9,241 nucleotides of DNA from an uncultured Bacillota bacterium (GTDB lineage: Bacteria; Bacillota; Clostridia; Peptostreptococcales; Anaerovoracaceae), in contig CAMJRV010000071.1 of the NCBI GenBank assembly GCA_946408315.1, forward strand, positions 1 through 9,241. The letters are read 5' to 3'. This document shows positions 6,468-9,241 of the stretch, piece by piece; positions within the stretch are counted from its first letter, which is position 1, and each line of letters opens with the position of its first letter. Under the pieces are notes generated by a model. That model made no database searches. It saw nothing but the letters and a program-made list of their open reading frames with translations, and was not told the DNA's origin. Both the position numbers and the translations under genes were made by a program.

Positions 6468-7556
6468 TCAGATTCTGACGCCGTCGTGTCTGAAATCTTT
6501 AGGCAACGATCCCATATGCTTTCTAAAAAGCCTGCTGAAGTATTCATTGTCTTTAAAGCCGAGCCGCTCTGCGATCTCATAATTTTTCAGCTTTCCTTCC
6601 TGAAGGAGTCGTTTGGCCCTCTCCATTTTGACCATGTTGATATACTCCAGCAAGGCGATTCCGAATTCCTGCTTAAAGACTTCGCTCAGATATGATTTGC
6701 TGAGAAACAGCTTTTCCGAGAGGATTTTAACGGAGATTTCTTCATCGATATGCCGCAGCACATAATCGCAGGCCTGTTTGACAATATCGCTGCCGCAGCC
6801 GCCCAGAAATCTGCTCGCAATCGCGATCGGTTCCTCCAGCACGCCAAGGGCAAGCTCTTTCATTTCAGCCGGGTCTTGGCAGCCTGCATAGTCTGCCAGC
6901 TTTAATGCTTCCACATCGAGAAAGGATTCCATCCATTCATGGATTTTCAGTATTTCACTTATGATCTCATGGGTGGCGTTTTTTAAAAGGAGCAGGGTTT
7001 TCGTCCTGTCATATTGAAAGGGGGTACAGATCGTATCGATCAGGTCGGAAGCGAAGACAGCCGCATGAGGATCTCCGCTTTTCATCAGCAGTATGACCTG
7101 CTCCGTATCGGCTGCGGCCAGGATCGCTTCTTCCGCGATTCCCTGCAAAGCTTCCAGCCTCTGTTCCTCCCAGCGCTTTTCATCCAGCTTCTGCCGGATC
7201 CTTTCAAGCAGCCCGGCAAGCTCGTCTTCCTCCACAGGCTTTCCAATATAGTCAAAGGCTCCATAAAGAAAGCCCTGCCTTGCATAGTCATACTGGGTAT
7301 AGTCGCTGAGCAGAACGGTAAAAGGGCAGAGCTTTTTCTCGGATATGCGATGCAGCAGTTCGATCCCATCCATTCCGGGCATCCTGATATCGGTAATCAC
7401 CAAATCGACAGGAGAAGCTTCCAAATTTCGGAGCGCCTCCAAACCGTCCCCGGCTTCCGCCGCTACAACGAACCCGGAATTTTCTCCCCATAGCTTCATC
7501 CGTTTCATATCCCGCCGCATGATTTCCATATCATCGACGATCATAACCTTATACAA
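6468..7556 (-). CDS. YesN-like response regulator: receiver plus AraC DNA-binding domain (362 aa)
   Basis: A transcription factor controlled by phosphorylation. Receiver at 1-120: KVMIVDD with D8-D9, phosphoacceptor D56 in VITDIRMPGMDG, S84 and K106 (GKP). A helical linker region (about 120-255) has no motif I recognise. The C-terminal AraC/XylS domain spans about 259-356, with two helix-turn-helix units (ILSEKLFLSKSYLSEVFKQE, then EIAERLGFKDNEYFSRLFRK). The start is a TTG at 7556 with AGGAGG seven bases upstream. It yields the usual MYKVMIVDD opening, whereas the ATG at 7544 would cut into the first strand of the receiver. It overlaps the kinase gene by 16 bases, so the kinase is the likely phosphodonor. 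Targets cannot be inferred. Downstream lie a terminator and the c-di-GMP/chemoreceptor operon, which is a reasonable candidate target by position only. Confidence 0.93.
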   Translation of the reverse strand: MYKVMIVDDMEIMRRDMKRMKLWGENSGFVVAAEAGDGLEALRNLEASPVDLVITDIRMPGMDGIELLHRISEKKLCPFTVLLSDYTQYDYARQGFLYGAFDYIGKPVEEDELAGLLERIRQKLDEKRWEEQRLEALQGIAEEAILAAADTEQVILLMKSGDPHAAVFASDLIDTICTPFQYDRTKTLLLLKNATHEIISEILKIHEWMESFLDVEALKLADYAGCQDPAEMKELALGVLEEPIAIASRFLGGCGSDIVKQACDYVLRHIDEEISVKILSEKLFLSKSYLSEVFKQEFGIALLEYINMVKMERAKRLLQEGKLKNYEIAERLGFKDNEYFSRLFRKHMGSLPKDFRHDGVRI

Positions 7557-9241
7557 ACCTTTTCCTCCTCCTCGTCAAGCGGCAGCGTAAAATAGACTGT
7601 CGCACCCTGATCCGGCGTTCCTGTAATCCACGTCCTGCCCCCATGTTTCTGTATGATCTTCCGAACGGTGGCCAGTCCGATCCCCGTACCCTCAAAATCC
7701 TCCGGCGAATGAAGCCGCTGAAAAATACCGAACAGCTTGCCTGCGGAATCGGCGTCAAAACCTGCGCCGTTGTCACTGATAAAGAACTCGGCTTCTTCTC
7801 CCTCAACCCTATGACCTACCCGGATGACTGCCTGCTCCCGGAGTTTCGTAAACTTGATCGCATTCGAAATCACATTGTAAATCACCTGTTTTAACAACAC
7901 TTTATCCGCATTTACCGGAGGGAGCTTTGACTCCATGACGAGATCAATCTTCCGCTCGGGAATTGCAGACGCCAGTTCCTGAAAGATCAGGTTGAACATT
8001 TCGTTTAAGTCGGTCCTTTCCTTATAAAGATCGAGTCTCGCCGCGGTGGAATACTGGAGCAGCTTGTTGGTCAGCGCTATCATATCCCTGCTGATATCCA
8101 CGATATGTCCGGCGATCTCTCCCATCTCGCCTTTCATCTGCTCCGGATAATCTTCCAGCATGATCCTGCCGTAGGCGCCAATCGCCCTCAAGGGGGATTT
8201 CAGATCGTGGGACACCGTGTAAGCAAAGGTTTCCAGCTCTTTTACGGCGGTCTGAAGCTCCGCCGTCCTTTCAGCCACCCGCTGTTCCAGCTCTGCATTG
8301 AGTTTCAGAATTTCCTGCTCCGCCAGCTTACGCTGTGTGGTATTCTCAAATATGACTCCCACCCGATTTTCGCTGACCATAAAAGCGTTGACAGAATCGT
8401 ATTCGAACTCCAACTCGGGGTTATAGGCTTCAAAACTCCGCGAAGCTCCCGTAAGAAATATCTCTTCATAGATCTCCAGATGGCGGTTCTGAAACCCGTT
8501 GACCTCAGACCAGGTCTTTCCGATGATCTCTTCCTCCTTTTTATGAAAGTTTTTTTCAAAGGCAGGATTCACGTCGGTAAAACGAATATCCGCAAGCTTC
8601 CCTTCTCCGTTAAAAACCGGTTCAATGACGAATAGCCCGTTCAGCATTTTATCGAGGAGCTGCTCGTAATTTTTCTCGCGCTCCTCCAAAACCGTCTCGG
8701 CCTCAAGCTGTGACTGGAACACGCGCGCAATCACGCCTCCGAAAACCAGACCGAGTATGGCCGCCAGAAGAAAGTGCATCTTTGACGAAGGGGATTGCAG
8801 CCATTGGAAATCATATTGCTTTTCGATAATAAAAAAATTAAAGATAAGCATGGCAAATGCAGAAGTCACGGAAGCGGCAAAGGTGCACAATACGATTCCG
8901 GTACTGTACCGCGACGTTTTCGCGCAATCAAGCCGAAATATCCTTCTGGTGAAGGGGAGGAGCAGCAATACGTCGATTAAAGCCAGAAAAACAAATTCAG
9001 CCGCGATGCTCTTCAATGCAAACGCGGTAATTACGGCATAAGAGATCGTCGTATTCGCGTCGGGATTCCAAAACGGAGGATTGAATCGATAGAGGAAGGG
9101 AAAGACGGTAAAATATATGAGCAGGCGAATTCCAGCATAGATGAATTGCAGAAAATATATGTTGGTATAAAATTTCCTGGCGCTGCGGCGCCTGTCGCTG
9201 CCCCAGCCCTGTACGACGACCCATGCCAACAGGCCCAGGGA
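7541..9241 (-). CDS. Multi-pass membrane PAS histidine kinase, N-terminus cut by window edge
   Basis: The frame stays open to the right edge. The first visible residues (SLGLLAWVVVQGWG) look like the end of a membrane helix, so the true start is outside and the TTG at 9229 is not convincing. Numbering from the first visible residue: further membrane segments near 25-49, 66-98, 114-138 and 155-176; PAS domain about 194-304; coiled-coil linker 304-339 (AELEQRVAERTAEL); HisKA domain with H345 in TVSHDLKSPLRAI; HATPase with NVISNAIKF, DNGAGFD at 490-496 and GTGIGLATV at 518-526. All phosphotransfer and ATP-binding motifs are intact. The HisKA motif resembles phytochrome-type kinases. No known sensor family was recognised in the membrane part. 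Its last codons contain the ribosome site and start of the AraC-type regulator, so the two form a two-component pair. Confidence 0.92.
   Translation of the reverse strand, partial: SLGLLAWVVVQGWGSDRRRSARKFYTNIYFLQFIYAGIRLLIYFTVFPFLYRFNPPFWNPDANTTISYAVITAFALKSIAAEFVFLALIDVLLLLPFTRRIFRLDCAKTSRYSTGIVLCTFAASVTSAFAMLIFNFFIIEKQYDFQWLQSPSSKMHFLLAAILGLVFGGVIARVFQSQLEAETVLEEREKNYEQLLDKMLNGLFVIEPVFNGEGKLADIRFTDVNPAFEKNFHKKEEEIIGKTWSEVNGFQNRHLEIYEEIFLTGASRSFEAYNPELEFEYDSVNAFMVSENRVGVIFENTTQRKLAEQEILKLNAELEQRVAERTAELQTAVKELETFAYTVSHDLKSPLRAIGAYGRIMLEDYPEQMKGEMGEIAGHIVDISRDMIALTNKLLQYSTAARLDLYKERTDLNEMFNLIFQELASAIPERKIDLVMESKLPPVNADKVLLKQVIYNVISNAIKFTKLREQAVIRVGHRVEGEEAEFFISDNGAGFDADSAGKLFGIFQRLHSPEDFEGTGIGLATVRKIIQKHGGRTWITGTPDQGATVYFTLPLDEEEEKVCIRL
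7564..7569 (-). promoter_or_regulatory. Ribosome binding site supporting the TTG start of the response regulator
   Basis: AGGAGG on the minus strand, inside the Glu-rich final codons of the kinase gene and seven bases before the TTG at 7556. The ATG at 7544 (which shares ATGA with the kinase stop) is 19 bases away, too far for this site. Confidence 0.75.

Overview
All genes in this 9.2 kb window lie on the minus strand, and all encode sensing or signal transduction. No transposon, CRISPR array, tRNA or rRNA was seen. Base composition looks close to half G+C. Strong AGGAGG-type ribosome sites, occasional TTG starts, a YesN-like (receiver plus AraC) regulator and a very long chemoreceptor suggest a motile anaerobic member of the Firmicutes, probably Clostridia. 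That assignment is inference; no taxonomic marker gene is present.

Reading in the direction of transcription (high to low coordinates): (1) A multi-pass membrane PAS-HisKA-HATPase histidine kinase, cut by the right edge, overlaps by 16 bases a receiver-AraC response regulator that uses a TTG start. A short Rho-independent terminator (6422-6442) ends this two-component unit. (2) A second unit begins after a candidate promoter (6390-6419) and a structured leader with a 12-bp hairpin (6263-6290). It encodes a PAS-GGDEF-EAL protein (c-di-GMP synthesis and breakdown domains, both with intact catalytic motifs), a stand-alone CheY-like receiver, a 1001-residue methyl-accepting chemotaxis protein and, after a strong intercistronic hairpin (1051-1093), a membrane sensor that runs into a GGDEF domain at the left edge. 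This last gene is cut by the window and is about 340 codons long here.

The most distinctive object is the chemoreceptor. Between its membrane anchor and signalling tip it carries about eleven HAMP-like modules of two alternating types. From the second A module onward they repeat at a strict 46/45-residue step, and the central part is three 91-residue (273-bp) units still close to identical at DNA level. Its linkage to a lone receiver and two c-di-GMP genes suggests one locus joining chemotaxis-type sensing to second-messenger control. All gaps between genes are under 300 bases; the largest (6242-6467) holds the terminator, candidate promoter and leader hairpin.
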